Assembly: GCF_024494385.1 (NCBI RefSeq)
Contig: NZ_JAEVLT010000010.1
Span: forward strand, 1-64,000
Direction: 5' to 3'
DNA from: Bacillus sp. EB600
GTDB taxonomy: Bacteria; Bacillota; Bacilli; Bacillales; Cytobacillaceae
DNA: 64,000 nt
The notes beneath the pieces were generated by a model that did no database searches, was not told the DNA's origin, and saw only the letters and a list, made by a program, of their open reading frames with translations. Each line of letters opens with the position of its first letter. Positions within the stretch are counted from its first letter, which is position 1. This document shows positions 36,481 through 46,859 of the stretch, one piece after another. Made by a program: the position numbers and the translations under genes.

Positions 36481-38412
36481 TTACATTACACGTTTGAACA
36501 TTTTTTCCATATCGTACGTCGAGTAATGGATGATAATCGGTCTTCCATGCGGGCATGTAAATGGATCCGAAGCCTTTCGTAAATCATTTAGCAACGTCTG
36601 AATTTCATCGTTACGCAAATGGCGATTGGCTTTGATTGAGCCTTTACAGCTCATCATAATAGCCGCTGCTTCACGAAGCTTCTTGATGTCGACCTTCTTC
36701 ATCGCCAGCAGCTGTTCAATCATTTCCTCGATCGTTTCTTTTTCTTCACCCTTTGGAAACCATGTCGGGTGTGAGCGGACAATAAAGCTGTTCCCCCCAA
36801 ACTCCTCCAGAAATACACCAACTTTTTCAAGCTCGCCCTTGTTCTCGATGATCTTTACATATTCATCGGTTGAATACTCGAGGGTTAATGGCATTAGCAG
36901 GTCCTGAAGATCATTCTCAACCCGCCCTACTTTTTCACGAAAATACTCATATTTAAGCCGTTCCTGGGCTGCATGCTGATCAATAATGTACAAGCCCTTT
37001 TCATTCTGGGCAAAAATATAGGTCCCGTGCATTTGACCGATTGGATAAAGCGGTGGAACCCTGCTCTCCGTTTGGACAGGACTTTCTTCTGGGACAAAAG
37101 AATTTGTTTCTGGTTCAAAAGAATATGTTTCCGGAACAAAAGAATGTGCTTCTGTTTCGACAGCCTCTGTTCCTGATTCGAAGTTCTCAAGCTCCCAACC
37201 TGCTCCCGCCGCCTCGTTTCGAAAAGGCTCTCTTGCAGGCTCGACTTTTGTTTCGAGAACGGGGCGCCGCTCTTGAATGCTTTCGGGAAAAACGGGCGGT
37301 TCCCAGTCTACCTCATTTTTCGGTGGGGGTGGCGGCATAAAGGATGGCTCGTTATCCAATAATAATGCCGTTTGTTCCGATTTTAGCTGTTCTTTTTTTA
37401 CTGGTGTGAAGCCGGTTGGAATAAGCTGCCTGTGCTTAAATGCATTTTTTATCACGGCTGTGACGAGCTCATTTAGGTCTGCTTCTTTACTGATCCGCAC
37501 TTCCATTTTGGCTGGATGAACATTGACGTCAACAAGAATCGGGTCCATAACAATATTCATAAGCACAAGCGGGAACCTGCCGATTGGCAGCAAGGTATGA
37601 TATCCTTCCTGGATCGCTTTAGCAAGCGGATAGTTTTTGATGAATCTGCCGTTAATCATTGTTGATATATAATTCCTTGATGCCCGCGTTACTTCCGGCA
37701 TTGAAGCGTAGCCGCTAATTTGAAAGTCAAGCGACTGACCTGAAATCGGGACCAGCTGTTTGGCAATTGCTAACCCATAAATGGCGGCCAAAACCTGGCG
37801 GACATCGCCATTTCCGTTTGTTTGCAAAAGCTTCCGCTCATTATGAATCAGCCGGAAGGCAACCTCTGGATGAGAAAGAGCTAAACGGTTCACGACATCG
37901 GTAATATTCCCAAGCTCCGTATGGATCGTTTTCATGTATTTTAAGCGGGCAGGAGTATTAAAGAACAGGTCCGTTACGGTAATATCGGTTCCTCTTCGGC
38001 TTTGTGCTTTCTCACATTCGGTCACTTTGCCGCCCTCGATCAGAACCCTGTTTCCTGCCCCCTCACCGGTTGAGGTTATCATTTCAAGCCGGGAAACAGA
38101 GGCAATACTTGGCAAAGCTTCACCGCGGAATCCGAGGGTCCGGATCCGGAATAAATCGGTCTCATCCTTGATTTTGCTGGTTGCATGCCGTTGGAATGCT
38201 GTTAAAACGTCTTCTTCCTCAATACCGTAGCCGTTATCGGTGATGCGGATTTTTGCAAGACCCGCTTCTTCGACTTCAATTTCGATCACGGTACTGCCGG
38301 CATCAATGGCATTTTCGACAAGTTCTTTTACAACCGATGCCGGACGTTCAACAACCTCACCTGCTGCTATTTTGTTGGACAATGCATCATCGAGCTGGAT
38401 GATTTTTCTCAT
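36481..38412 (-). CDS. mutL: DNA mismatch repair protein MutL
   Basis: 643 residues from ATG 38412, eight nt after AGGAGG; a GTG at 38421 is the longer alternative. GHKL ATPase motifs: [19 protein letters not shown] and [14 protein letters not shown] variable linker (~330-450) holds a short tandem pattern of PET.SF units. The C-terminal endonuclease domain has [12 protein letters not shown] and the zinc-site SCKGSIKA and CPHGRP motifs, so it is a nicking MutL. Twelve nt after mutS, clearly one operon. Confidence 0.96.
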   Translation of the reverse strand: MRKIIQLDDALSNKIAAGEVVERPASVVKELVENAIDAGSTVIEIEVEEAGLAKIRITDNGYGIEEEDVLTAFQRHATSKIKDETDLFRIRTLGFRGEALPSIASVSRLEMITSTGEGAGNRVLIEGGKVTECEKAQSRRGTDITVTDLFFNTPARLKYMKTIHTELGNITDVVNRLALSHPEVAFRLIHNERKLLQTNGNGDVRQVLAAIYGLAIAKQLVPISGQSLDFQISGYASMPEVTRASRNYISTMINGRFIKNYPLAKAIQEGYHTLLPIGRFPLVLMNIVMDPILVDVNVHPAKMEVRISKEADLNELVTAVIKNAFKHRQLIPTGFTPVKKEQLKSEQTALLLDNEPSFMPPPPPKNEVDWEPPVFPESIQERRPVLETKVEPAREPFRNEAAGAGWELENFESGTEAVETEAHSFVPETYSFEPETNSFVPEESPVQTESRVPPLYPIGQMHGTYIFAQNEKGLYIIDQHAAQERLKYEYFREKVGRVENDLQDLLMPLTLEYSTDEYVKIIENKGELEKVGVFLEEFGGNSFIVRSHPTWFPKGEEKETIEEMIEQLLAMKKVDIKKLREAAAIMMSCKGSIKANRHLRNDEIQTLLNDLRKASDPFTCPHGRPIIIHYSTYDMEKMFKRVM

Positions 38413-38424
38413 TGTTTCCACCTC

Positions 38425-41058
38425 CTAGCTTTTCAGCTTTTTATGCAGCTCATACAAGGTATTCATGGCCTGAATCGGTGTCATATCTAAGATATCAAGA
38501 GTTTTAATCTGCTCAAGAATCTTCTTCTCTTTTGCAGAAGGCTCCTGTTTCTTCGTTTCCTTCGGTTCGTCAAAAAAGGAAAGTTGTGCCGTTTCTTCTA
38601 AAATACTAGGCTTTTCAGGAATCGACTGTGCCTCAGACTGTTTTTCGTCCTCTTTTACTATTTTAACCGTTTGTTCAACTGGCTGTTCTTCAAGCTCTTT
38701 TAAAATTTCAGCAGCCCGGTTGATGAGTTCTTTTGGAAGCTCAGCCAATTTGGCCACATGAATACCATAGCTTTTATCGGCAGGACCTTCTTTTATTTTA
38801 TGAAGAAAGACAACCCTGCCATTATGCTCAATGGCACTGACATGGACATTTTTAAGTTTGGCAAGCTCTTGATCCAAAACGGTTAATTCATGATAGTGCG
38901 TTGAAAACAACGTTTTTGCGCCAATTCGATTATGAATATATTCAATAATCGCCTGGGCAAGTGCCATGCCGTCATAAGTTGATGTTCCGCGGCCAATTTC
39001 ATCGAACAAGATTAAGCTGTTTTGCGTCGCAAACGTGATTGCATTATTTGCTTCGAGCATTTCGACCATAAATGTACTTTGCCCGGAAATAAGATCATCT
39101 GCCGCACCAATCCGAGTAAACACCTGGTCGAAAATTGGCAGCACTGCTTCGGTTGCCGGAACATAACAGCCAATTTGCGCTAAGATGGCTGTCAAAGCAA
39201 TTTGACGCATATACGTACTTTTCCCTGACATATTTGGTCCGGTTATCAATAAAACTTCTCGTTCATTGTCCATGAAGCAGTCATTTGGGACATACTCTTG
39301 TGCATTGAGGACTTTTTCAACCACTGGGTGTCTGCCCTCTTTCAACGCAACACGGCGGTCTTCGGAAAATTGTGGTTTCACATAATGGCGATCCTCACTT
39401 ACTTGAGCAAAGCATTGCAACACATCAAGGGCACTGACCAATTTTGCTAAGCCTTGTAGTCTAGGAATATATTCTTTCACCGTTTCGCGAATTGTGGCGA
39501 ACAAATCATACTCAAGCTCGCCGCATTTTTCTTCGGCCTCTAGAATAAGTGATTCTTTTTCCTTTAACTCTGGGGTAATGAACCGTTCTGCATTCGCTAA
39601 CGTTTGTTTTCGTTCATAGCGGCCTTCCTCTAATAAATGCAGGTTCGCCCGGGTAACCTCAATATAGTAACCAAAAACTCTGTTGTAGCCAATCTTGAGT
39701 GATTTAATTCCAGTTTTTTCTTTTTCTTCTCTTTCCAACTGAGCTATCCATGTTTTTCCGTTTCGGCTTGCGTCCCGATATTGATCCAGTTGTTCATTGT
39801 AACCATCACGTATGATATTGCCTTCTTTTAATGAAAGCGGCGGGTTATCGATGATCGCTTGCTCCAATAAATCTGTTACTTCTTCACAAGGATCCAGTTT
39901 CTCTGCTGTTTCGACCGCTTCCTCATCCCCAAGTCCATTCATCAGCTCTTTTAACAGCGGAACTTGCTGCAACGATCTTTTTAATTGCACTAAATCGCGG
40001 GCGTTAACATTTCCAAACGCGACACGGCCTGCAAGCCGTTCCAAATCATAGACTTCCTTTAATTTTTCACGAAGGTCCTGACGTTCAAAAAAGTGCTGCA
40101 GTAAAATTTCGACCATGTTCTGACGGCGTTCAATCTCCTCCCGGTCAATTAAAGGCCGATCAATCCATTGCTTCAGCATCCTACCGCCCATCGCCGTCAT
40201 CGTTTCATCCAAGAGCCATAACAGTGAGCCTTTTTTACCCTTTGAGCGAATGGTTTCGGTGAGTTCTAAATTTCGTTTTGAATAGTAATCAATTTTCATA
40301 AATTGCTGGATTTGATAGGTTGAAATCGGCTGCAGATGATCAAGGCTTCGTTTCTGGGTTCGATATAAATAGTTAAACAACCTTGCTGAAGCCTGCTTTA
40401 ATTTGTTTTGGGTTATATCCTTGAGCAAATGGGTAAAATTATCGCCAACCGCATCATTGTCTTCAAAGGATATTGCAAGAATATCGCGCTCGCGCATTTT
40501 CTTTTGCAGTTCTCCGTCAAAGTCAGTTGCAACGACAACTTCTTTTGCACCTAATACCGCTAATTCATTTAAAACTTCTTCAAATTGGCTTGAAAGTAAC
40601 GTAACCCGGCTTTCACCGGTCGAAAGATCGCTGTAGGCGAGTCCAAACGTATGGTCAGGAAATACAGTTACGGAAGCAAGATAGTTGTTTTCTTTGTCCG
40701 ACAATCCGCGCCCTTCCATAATCGTTCCTGGGGTGATTAATTGGACAACTTCCCGTTTCACCATACCTTTTGTCAGCTTCGGATCTTCTACTTGTTCGCA
40801 GATTGCCACTTTATAGCCTTTTGCAATTAATTGTTCAATATAGCCTTGGACAGCATGATAAGGAACCCCGCACATTGGAATTCGCTCTTCACCGCCACCA
40901 TCCCGGCTTGTTAAAGTTATTTCAAGTTCCTGGGATGCATTCAAGGCATCCTCAAAAAACATTTCGTAGAAATCTCCTAGTCGAAAAAATAAAAAGGCAT
41001 CCTGATACTCTGCCTTTACGGTTAAATATTGTTGTATCATCGGCGTATAACCAGCCAT
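38425..41058 (-). CDS. mutS: DNA mismatch repair protein MutS
   Basis: 877 residues from ATG 41058 ([15 protein letters not shown]), right after GGAGGAAATT. The mismatch-binding Phe-x-Glu lies in [11 protein letters not shown] (~30-40); the ABC ATPase has Walker [12 protein letters not shown], the signature region [14 protein letters not shown] and Walker [17 protein letters not shown]. The C-terminal Glu-rich linker ends in an amphipathic dimerisation helix. It recognises mispairs and recruits MutL. Confidence 0.97.
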   Translation of the reverse strand: MAGYTPMIQQYLTVKAEYQDAFLFFRLGDFYEMFFEDALNASQELEITLTSRDGGGEERIPMCGVPYHAVQGYIEQLIAKGYKVAICEQVEDPKLTKGMVKREVVQLITPGTIMEGRGLSDKENNYLASVTVFPDHTFGLAYSDLSTGESRVTLLSSQFEEVLNELAVLGAKEVVVATDFDGELQKKMRERDILAISFEDNDAVGDNFTHLLKDITQNKLKQASARLFNYLYRTQKRSLDHLQPISTYQIQQFMKIDYYSKRNLELTETIRSKGKKGSLLWLLDETMTAMGGRMLKQWIDRPLIDREEIERRQNMVEILLQHFFERQDLREKLKEVYDLERLAGRVAFGNVNARDLVQLKRSLQQVPLLKELMNGLGDEEAVETAEKLDPCEEVTDLLEQAIIDNPPLSLKEGNIIRDGYNEQLDQYRDASRNGKTWIAQLEREEKEKTGIKSLKIGYNRVFGYYIEVTRANLHLLEEGRYERKQTLANAERFITPELKEKESLILEAEEKCGELEYDLFATIRETVKEYIPRLQGLAKLVSALDVLQCFAQVSEDRHYVKPQFSEDRRVALKEGRHPVVEKVLNAQEYVPNDCFMDNEREVLLITGPNMSGKSTYMRQIALTAILAQIGCYVPATEAVLPIFDQVFTRIGAADDLISGQSTFMVEMLEANNAITFATQNSLILFDEIGRGTSTYDGMALAQAIIEYIHNRIGAKTLFSTHYHELTVLDQELAKLKNVHVSAIEHNGRVVFLHKIKEGPADKSYGIHVAKLAELPKELINRAAEILKELEEQPVEQTVKIVKEDEKQSEAQSIPEKPSILEETAQLSFFDEPKETKKQEPSAKEKKILEQIKTLDILDMTPIQAMNTLYELHKKLKS

Positions 41059-41079
41059 AATTTCCTCCAACATTCGCAT

Positions 41080-41404
41080 TATTCATTTCGTGTAGCTTCG
41101 ACAAATATTATATCATAATTGGGAGGTTTCTTGATTTAGAAGTAATTGGTTTCTGTCCAAAAATAGACGCTGCTGTGGCTGATGTTGAATTTGCCTATTG
41201 ACCTTTTTTGTTCTTCTCGATATAATAATAGACGTTCCTTAAAAACTGAGGAATTAAATTAATATGTCCTAGTAGCTCAGCACGATCGAATACGCTGCGA
41301 AGGATTACTTCAGCACACATGCCGAGCCGCTGCTTGAATAAGCTTTCTGAGGCAGGTGTGGGATTTTTCACCGTTACATTATTTTAAGGAAATTAACTTT
41401 ATAT
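41080..41404. other. mutS upstream region with a tRNA-like 5' fragment
   Basis: At 41262-41288 TATGTCCTAGTAGCTCAGCA and the next bases (CGAT) repeat the upstream context and 5' third (acceptor strand, D arm) of tRNA-Arg at 41405, with one acceptor mismatch, and then diverge. It cannot form a tRNA. The rest holds no gene. Confidence 0.55.
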
Positions 41405-41478
41405 GTCCCAGTAGCTCAGCAGGATAGAGCAACAGTTTCCTAAACTGTAGGTCGGAGGTTCGAATCCTCTCTGGGACG
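41405..41478 (+). tRNA. tRNA-Arg (anticodon CCU)
   Basis: 74 nt. Acceptor GTCCCAG pairs with CTGGGAC, the D arm is GCTC..GAGC, the anticodon stem ACAGT/ACTGT encloses TTCCTAA (anticodon CCT, codon AGG), and the T arm is GGAGG-TTCGAAT-CCTC. CCA is not encoded. Its 3' 20 bp are the integration core of the following element. Confidence 0.95.
41459..41478 (+). repeat. attL core in tRNA-Arg
   Basis: 20-bp core TTCGAATCCTCTCTGGGACG, forming the T-loop-to-acceptor end of the tRNA. Partner at 46837-46856, same orientation. Confidence 0.85.
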
Positions 41479-41651
41479 CTATCTAAAGAAAACGCTATGT
41501 TATGCGATTTGTTCACCGTCAATCATTACTGGACAATCACGTGACATAGCGTTTTTTCGTGTAGCTTTAGGACGTGGTTTTGATGACTGTAGGACTGACT
41601 CCGTTAACTGTAGGTCACTTCGGCTCTAACATGGAAGGAGCTAAAAAACGC

Positions 41652-42497
41652 ATGAAAAGAAGATTCATCGGAGAAAGAGGTCTTAAAGACACACCTGATG
41701 TCCCACAGTTTAGGGATGTCTCATATTCATTTTTGGAGTCTATTGACATCTTTATTCGGGCTAAAACCGCAGAAGGATTACGTCCAGGGACCATTAAAGG
41801 TTACCACGATATTTTCCGTTACTTTCGGCAATGGTTGAATAATGACAAAACGAATGTCAATGAAATTACTACTGATTCAATTCGCCAATACATCAATTAT
41901 CTAAGAACGGAAAGAACGCTTTATGCCGAGGACCCAATACGAAAACGGGAAGATAAAGGATTATCCGTTTATACGATTAACATTCGTTATTCGTGGTCTA
42001 AGCACGTTTTTTCGCTTTCTATTAACGAGGGTATCCTTCCGACTAATCCTATGAAAAATATATTCCAAGTGCGTGACGATGCCCACGAAGAGGTTCCAGG
42101 TATACCTGACGAACAAATTGACGCCATCATATCCTCTTTTGACGACAGGCAGTTTGCACAGTGGCGCGATAAGACGCTGATATTATTGTTATTGGATACT
42201 GGTCTTCGAATAAGTGAAGCACTATCATTATCTGCGGATCAAGTAAATTTCAAGGAATTATCGATTATTGTACCATCTCAGATCGCAAAGAATCGAAAGT
42301 CAAGTGAGATACCGATTAGCCGTGAGGTTGCTAAGAGGTTACGCCAATTGTTAGATGAAACCGAGCAATATTTTGGAGAGGGGTGTAAGTTATTCATGAA
42401 CCCATATGGTGAGGATTTTACCGATGACGCCTTTCGTCGCAGATTAAATCGATTAAAGCGGAAATTAAATATACCGAAGCTGCACCCGCATATGTTC
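41652..42497 (+). pseudogene. N-terminal part of the tRNA-Arg element's integrase
   Basis: From about ATG 41652 (MKRRFIGERGLKDTPD) the frame encodes a tyrosine recombinase: core-binding domain ~25-125 (with IRQYINYLRTER), then the catalytic domain with the first arginine in LDTGLRISEALSL and KLHPHMF. After the TTC at 42495-42497 the frame continues into 55 unrelated residues and stops at 42665. The next expected residue is the Arg of HMFR. The missing part (RRTLCRLKVEAG...) is found at 46830-46672 on the other strand. Confidence 0.85.
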
Positions 42498-42830
42498 GCG
42501 TTCTTCTTCCATTCACCTTACGTTGAACTTGCGTTATCTATAAATTTTCGATTATGTACCTTATTTTTCCTGCTATGTGGAGGCGACTGTAATGAATCGA
42601 GTCGATGCCCTTGGTCGATAAAACGTTTTTCGATGCGTCTCAGAGCCTTTCTCTGCGCTTGCTAAGAATGGACAAAATAAAAAAAAACGCCATTTAGGCG
42701 ACCTTGCTATTTACACCAAAGCACCCGTTCCTAATAAGAAATATTACACAGTAGACCCAAAAAGCGACATATTGATATAAAACAAAAACGCGTATAATTG
42801 TTGTAAAAAACAGGCTTGGAGGAATCAACA

Positions 42831-43004
42831 ATGAACTCTGAAGAAAAGTTAAAGGAATTAGTGGATTACATTGCCGCAATGACGAATTACTATATGAATG
42901 TTTTATCAGAAGAAAAGACGGATGACAAAAGAGCCTATATTAAAGGAAAGCTGAATGCATTAAGTGACATAAGAAAAAAACTTAAAAAATTAGATAAAGG
43001 ATAA
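42831..43004 (+). CDS. small helical protein
   Basis: 57 residues from ATG 42831 (MNSEEKLKELVDYIAAMTNY), nine nt after GGAGG. Two charged helices around YYMNVLSEEKTDDKRAYI and a lysine-rich end. Probably a small element-encoded protein; family not recognised. Confidence 0.55.
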   Translation: MNSEEKLKELVDYIAAMTNYYMNVLSEEKTDDKRAYIKGKLNALSDIRKKLKKLDKG

Positions 43005-43171
43005 TGCACATTTTGAAGAAGTTATGCTTATTCAACTATCCGCCAGTTAGTTCAACAAGAAAAAGGAACTTCACAGTATGACCCTCGAGATTTTTCAACT
43101 CCGAAAGAATTTTTAAAAACGGATTTTGCTATTTGTACCGACCGATTTTATAGAGGGGGGTAGCGTTCAGC

Positions 43172-43258
43172 TCGTCAAGGTTTCGAGATTTGACGTTCAT
43201 GTTTGAGTTACAACAGGCAAGTGCCGATATGACATGGTGGCTTTGTTCGTGATAGGGT
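43172..43258 (+). repeat. diverged direct repeat, copy 1
   Basis: About 75% identical by eye to 44356-44442, sharing GAGATTTGACGT and GTTACAxCAGGCA. On the minus strand both copies read as related peptides (ACCNSNMNVKSRNLDE here and AWCNAYMDVKSHNIDE there), so they look like remnants of one small coding region. Confidence 0.6.
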
Positions 43259-43319
43259 GGCGGTGGCGCATTGTCCAAAAGAAAGACCGCTCTATACGTA
43301 AGAAACGGTCTAAACATGC

Positions 43320-43880
43320 TTATTCAAACGTTAGGCTACTTTCGTCACTGCTTTCTTCTTCGTCATCATCATTATGATGGCCAGAAACGACTATGAAGTC
43401 TTCATGGCGGAAAAACATAGTTGCCTCCGAGAAATCTAGTGAACTTCCATCAGATGAGAATCCTCCTGTGACACTGATCTGAATCTTATTCCCTGACTTT
43501 TCAACGTCTCCGCTTATGGTGACTATCAAAGCACGTGGATTGCTTGATGCTGTTGTACTAGTGGCCGTTGAGGTCGCGTCTATGAACAGCGGTTGATTAA
43601 TCCCTGCTGCTGTGTTCGGGGGCAAAATGAAATTCGTTGGAGGTACAACTACTGGAGGCTTGACGACCTGGTCGATTCGTACCGTGGCGGTAAGTGTCTG
43701 GTTGGTCTGGTTACTTAGCAACACGATCACTACGTTGCAGTGACTGTATGGATGATGGGTAAAGTTAGGAACAAGAAAAGGTCCTGTACTTAAAGTCGCC
43801 ATAAAAAACACATACTTTCCATAAAAAGTCTTTCTGTCCATTATATTAAATGCAAAGGGTATTTGTAACGGACAAATCAC
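43320..43880 (-). CDS. surface-type beta-rich protein
   Basis: Up to 186 residues; an internal start at 43805 (MATLSTGPFLVPNFTHH) is an alternative. The central part alternates strands with Val/Pro/Thr-rich stretches (VVKPPVVVPPTNF, LPPNTAAGINQPLF) and TSTATSTTASSNP. The C-terminal tail is acidic with HHNDDDEEESSDESS. No signal peptide or lipobox; the look is that of spore or exosporium surface proteins, but no family was identified. Confidence 0.45.
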   Translation of the reverse strand: MICPLQIPFAFNIMDRKTFYGKYVFFMATLSTGPFLVPNFTHHPYSHCNVVIVLLSNQTNQTLTATVRIDQVVKPPVVVPPTNFILPPNTAAGINQPLFIDATSTATSTTASSNPRALIVTISGDVEKSGNKIQISVTGGFSSDGSSLDFSEATMFFRHEDFIVVSGHHNDDDEEESSDESSLTFE

Positions 43881-44056
43881 GGAGTTAATCTGTACAATTA
43901 CTTATGTTGAACACTAAGGGTTTCGAGTTCACTTCGACTGTGCTTCCCACCAGTTGTAGTTTATAAGGAGTATGGTCGATCTTGATCGTAGGTGGCATAC
44001 CCTAACCTGCTTTATCGTTACTATGAGTAATCAACCAAACGTAAAGCGAACCGTCA

Positions 44057-44404
44057 TCAGTTCGCCTGTTTCTCCTCGTATTCCTTAACTAATTTATAGA
44101 ACGTTGTCCGCTTCATATCCGCTCTTCTCATCGCCTCTGTTGCAGTGATCTGCCCCGCTTTCCACTCCGTATATACCGTAATGAATTCATCCGTTAGTTC
44201 CGCTTTTGGTCTGCCGAATTTTACTCCATTTTTAAATTTAACATCAATCCCTTCTCGTTGAGGCTTCTTGATCGGTTCTCTTTCCTCTTTAGCTAACCAT
44301 GATAGTATCTTTAATACAGGGTCTAATCCTAAAGCTCGATCAACAAGTATCTTCTTCGTCAATGTTGTGAGATTTGACGTCCATGTATGCGTTACACCAG
44401 GCAC
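44057..44404 (-). pseudogene. C-terminal remnant of a serine resolvase
   Basis: 115 residues. The recognisable part begins at LKILSWLAKEEREPIKKPQREG and continues into KFGRPKAELTDEF and the helix-turn-helix ITATEAMRRADMKRTTFYKLV, closely parallel to the C-terminal half of the intact resolvase at 4749-5351. The catalytic N-terminal domain is gone; the first ~25 residues derive from the repeat at 44356-44442 and are not resolvase. Confidence 0.8.
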
Positions 44405-44442
44405 ATGTCGATATAAAGGGTGGGCCTTCGTTTGTGATAAGG
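44356..44442 (+). repeat. diverged direct repeat, copy 2
   Basis: Partner of 43172-43258. It supplies the spurious N-terminus of the resolvase remnant. Confidence 0.6.
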
Positions 44443-44687
44443 TTGCTAGGTAAGTAGCTATTGTTCGTTTTAACTAAATAAGGAATTTAAAGGGTTTTGG
44501 TTTTGGCATGTTGTTTATTATAAAAAAAAGATCGTCGAATGACGATCGCTAATTTCTCCGAATTTTATAAAACTTTTCAAACAGAATTTAGCTCTTTGGA
44601 CCGAATGATTTTAGTCAATTGCGGGTTCAAAACGTAAGCGATATTTTTTACGTATAGAGAAAAACAAAATAAAAAACGGAGAGTGAT

Positions 44688-44876
44688 TTACTCTCCATCA
44701 GCTACAACGATTTCATATCCAAATGGTTTAAGATTTTGCTCATATACTTCCCGTGAAACGATATAGTACGTTTCTCCACCGTTATCAGTAATCACGACTT
44801 CACTCGGACTTTTATCTATTTTAGCTTCAATTAAACTATCATATGGAGCTCCTAGAAATTCCGTTAAATTTATCAT
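44688..44876 (-). CDS. small acidic protein
   Basis: 62 residues after AGGGGGTG at a good distance from ATG 44876. MINLTEFLGAPYDSLIEAK start, then strands SEVVITDNGG and YYIVSREVYEQ, acidic overall. A GGAGAGT/ACTCTCC hairpin covers the stop. Family unknown. Confidence 0.5.
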   Translation of the reverse strand: MINLTEFLGAPYDSLIEAKIDKSPSEVVITDNGGETYYIVSREVYEQNLKPFGYEIVVADGE

Positions 44877-44983
44877 TTAAACACCCCCTGTTGCGAGTGA
44901 TTCTAACAGAATTTTGTGAAAGACGAAAGAGGGAATTTACATTTATTAAAGATTTAACTATATTGACCCATTCGATATTCGAT

Positions 44984-45331
44984 CTATATCCACTCATTCT
45001 CCACAATCACCTCAATAACATCTTCAATTGATATCCGTTCATTCTCTCCAGGCTTTACTTCAATGCTTAGCTGATGAGTTATTGGATCAACGTAAGGAAT
45101 GCGACCAATCACTTTCTCAGTAAATCCATCGGTCCATAACGTTAACTTTACGGTTAAATTACGTTCCATCGCATAACATATACGTTGGTCGAACTCTTAG
45201 GCCTCATATTCGTCATTAAACGGCTTAGGTTGGCGTTCTTGATCCTTATACATCGAGCGTTGCATTTCGAATGCTAACGGTATAAAAGAAGCTGGTTGCC
45301 ATTTAATTTTACCGCGGTCACGTATAGTCAT
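44984..45331 (-). pseudogene. YolD-like gene interrupted by an in-frame stop
   Basis: From ATG 45331 the frame reads RDRGKIKWQPASFIPLAFEM and on to PKPFNDEYEA, then meets TAA at 45199-45197, and continues in the same frame with EFDQRI and the YolD C-terminal half (KLTLWTDGFTEKVIGRI, YVDPITHQLSIEVKPGE). Together they give a full ~115-residue YolD-like protein. YolD proteins accompany UV-repair Y-family polymerases (UvrX/YqjW) on phages and plasmids; no polymerase is present here. The 5' 44 codons and the 3' part (from ATG 45169) could still make fragments. Confidence 0.85.
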
Positions 45332-45517
45332 ATTAATCACCTCACATTTATCATAAACGAACGAGTGTTCTGCATGGAAGTAAAAAAAGAACCTACATAG
45401 GTCCTATTATTTGCTTTCTTTAACAACTTTTTTATCTTAACTCTATTTTACAAAAGAGGGTATTCAAAGCAACCAAATTTATATGGTCGTTTTGAAAATT
45501 TATCTATTTACCCCTTC

Positions 45518-46270
45518 TTAGGGAGTAGGGCAGGGTTCTGCTGGTGGAAATATGGTTGGACATTGTGGCGGGAACATAAGCGCCGGACACACGAACGGTA
45601 ATTCTGGACGTGGAGCACAGAATTCTGCAGTAATTTCAAGTTTTACTAATGCTTCCATTTGAATGTTTTGGCACATATTAATTGAAATATCAAGCTGTTG
45701 GAATGTAAATAACCCAGGTGAAGCACCAGGACGGCAAATTAGGTTTGCGTCACATTCAAAATCTGTAATTTCACATTGTAAGAATGTACCTGGAGGTGCG
45801 CAAAGGAAGAATTTTTCAGCTACTGCAAATGGAATTGGCGTAGTTTGGCAAAATACTCCCTGAGGGTTCGTTACGCGAACAACCACAAAACCTTTCTTCA
45901 ATACTTTTACTTTTTGAAGCGTTACAGTTTCACAAGTTGGAAGAGTGAAAGTTCCAGTTGCACGTCCTTCTGGCTGAGCAATTTCAGTACAAAGGATTGA
46001 ACCGGGTGCAAGCGGGTCTACTGGATTACCTTCCTCATCTGTTACGAAGCAATCAACTGTAAAAGTGTTGCCTAAAACGGCACAAGGGTCATCGGATAAT
46101 CCTGGAGATGGGGAGACACCGCCAGGGCAGTCAAAGAAAAGTGTTGTTCCCAGGTCGCTTGCATTGAAGCTGATCAGGGGCACATCTGATTGTCGAGTAA
46201 CCCAGTCATACACTTTGTTAACTTTAATACAAAGAGTTTCCTGACCGCCATTCACTGATCTAAAATCCAT
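45518..46270 (-). CDS. cysteine-rich spore-surface-like protein
   Basis: 250 residues from ATG 46270 (MDFRSVNGGQETLCIKVNKV), with GAGAGGATGG before it. The segment ETLCIKVNKVYDWVTRQSD is typical of a group of Bacillus spore coat/exosporium-type proteins (DUF3794-like start). About 16 cysteines are spread along beta-rich sequence, and the C-terminus is a Pro/Cys tail (PQCPTIFPPAEPCP). No signal peptide. Likely spore-associated, by resemblance only. Confidence 0.5.
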   Translation of the reverse strand: MDFRSVNGGQETLCIKVNKVYDWVTRQSDVPLISFNASDLGTTLFFDCPGGVSPSPGLSDDPCAVLGNTFTVDCFVTDEEGNPVDPLAPGSILCTEIAQPEGRATGTFTLPTCETVTLQKVKVLKKGFVVVRVTNPQGVFCQTTPIPFAVAEKFFLCAPPGTFLQCEITDFECDANLICRPGASPGLFTFQQLDISINMCQNIQMEALVKLEITAEFCAPRPELPFVCPALMFPPQCPTIFPPAEPCPTP

Positions 46271-46282
46271 GAATAAAACCAT

Positions 46283-46671
46283 CCTCTCTTAATTAAGGTT
46301 ACTAATTAGTCAAATGACATTGTTATCATATGTGTTGAATATGTAATGTTTACTTAATTTAACTTTACCCACTATTAAATTCGTTATTTTCACTAAACAT
46401 CAAACGAAACATATTATGAAATATTCCATGAATAAAACCTCTTTAAAAAAGCGGGGACAGTTTGTGTAAGGGAAGCTTTCATCTTCTCGTTAGGCTGCCC
46501 CGTTAACAACGAGCCAAACTAAAAAAACGTCACCAATTAAAGTAAGGTGACGTAAAATAATTGATATTTAAATACGTAATTCAACGGTAAGTGTAAATAT
46601 GTTGATTCTGGAAGTCTATTCGTCATTTATACATGCTCGCTTCAATAGAGATACATAATTCCATTTTGCAT
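46283..46671. other. no gene; terminator hairpin
   Basis: ACGTCACC (46527-46534) and GGTGACGT (46546-46553) form a hairpin with T7 on the minus strand, which fits the original integrase terminator. The rest is AT-rich with no gene. Confidence 0.6.
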
Positions 46672-46830
46672 CTACAGTCCTTCGAATCCCTTTTCAATTG
46701 CATCCTCTAAGTCCTTTCCGTACATCTCTACATAGCGCCGTAAATTTTCTAACGACTGGTGACCCGATAACCGTTGCAACACAAAAATATTCGTACCTGC
46801 CTCGACCTTTAACCGGCAAAGTGTTCTTCT
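46672..46830 (-). pseudogene. C-terminal part of the tRNA-Arg element's integrase, inverted
   Basis: From AGAAGAACA at 46830 the minus strand encodes RRTLCRLKVEAG, NIFVLQRLSGHQSLENLRRYV and a GKDLEDAIEKGFEGL tail: the Arg of HxxR, the GH box and the nucleophilic tyrosine. It resumes exactly at the residue where the N-terminal part at 41652-42497 is lost (HMF|RRT). It has no start of its own; upstream it reads into the attR core. Confidence 0.85.
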
Positions 46831-46836
46831 AAATGC

Positions 46837-46856
46837 TTCGAATCCTCTCTGGGACG
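46837..46856 (+). repeat. attR core
   Basis: Exact copy of the tRNA-Arg 3' end at 41459-41478, marking the right boundary of the element. Confidence 0.85.
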
Positions 46857-46859
46857 TCC

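Larger units (their letters stand above)
41459..46856. mobile_element. decayed element of about 5.4 kb in tRNA-Arg(CCU)
   Basis: TTCGAATCCTCTCTGGGACG occurs at the tRNA 3' end (41459-41478) and at 46837-46856, the classical attL/attR pattern of tRNA integration. The original tRNA terminator (46862-46889) now lies beyond attR. Inside are both parts of a broken integrase, a resolvase remnant, a YolD pseudogene, small proteins, and two surface-like proteins. No replication or transfer genes remain. Confidence 0.85.

Noticed and set aside
36927-37340. Open frames inside the mutL linker on both strands
   Set aside because: They are shadows of the repetitive linker coding sequence of mutL.
43129-43317. 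Minus-strand open frame covering repeat copy 1
   Set aside because: No RBS, and its peptide is explained by the diverged repeat shared with 44356-44442.
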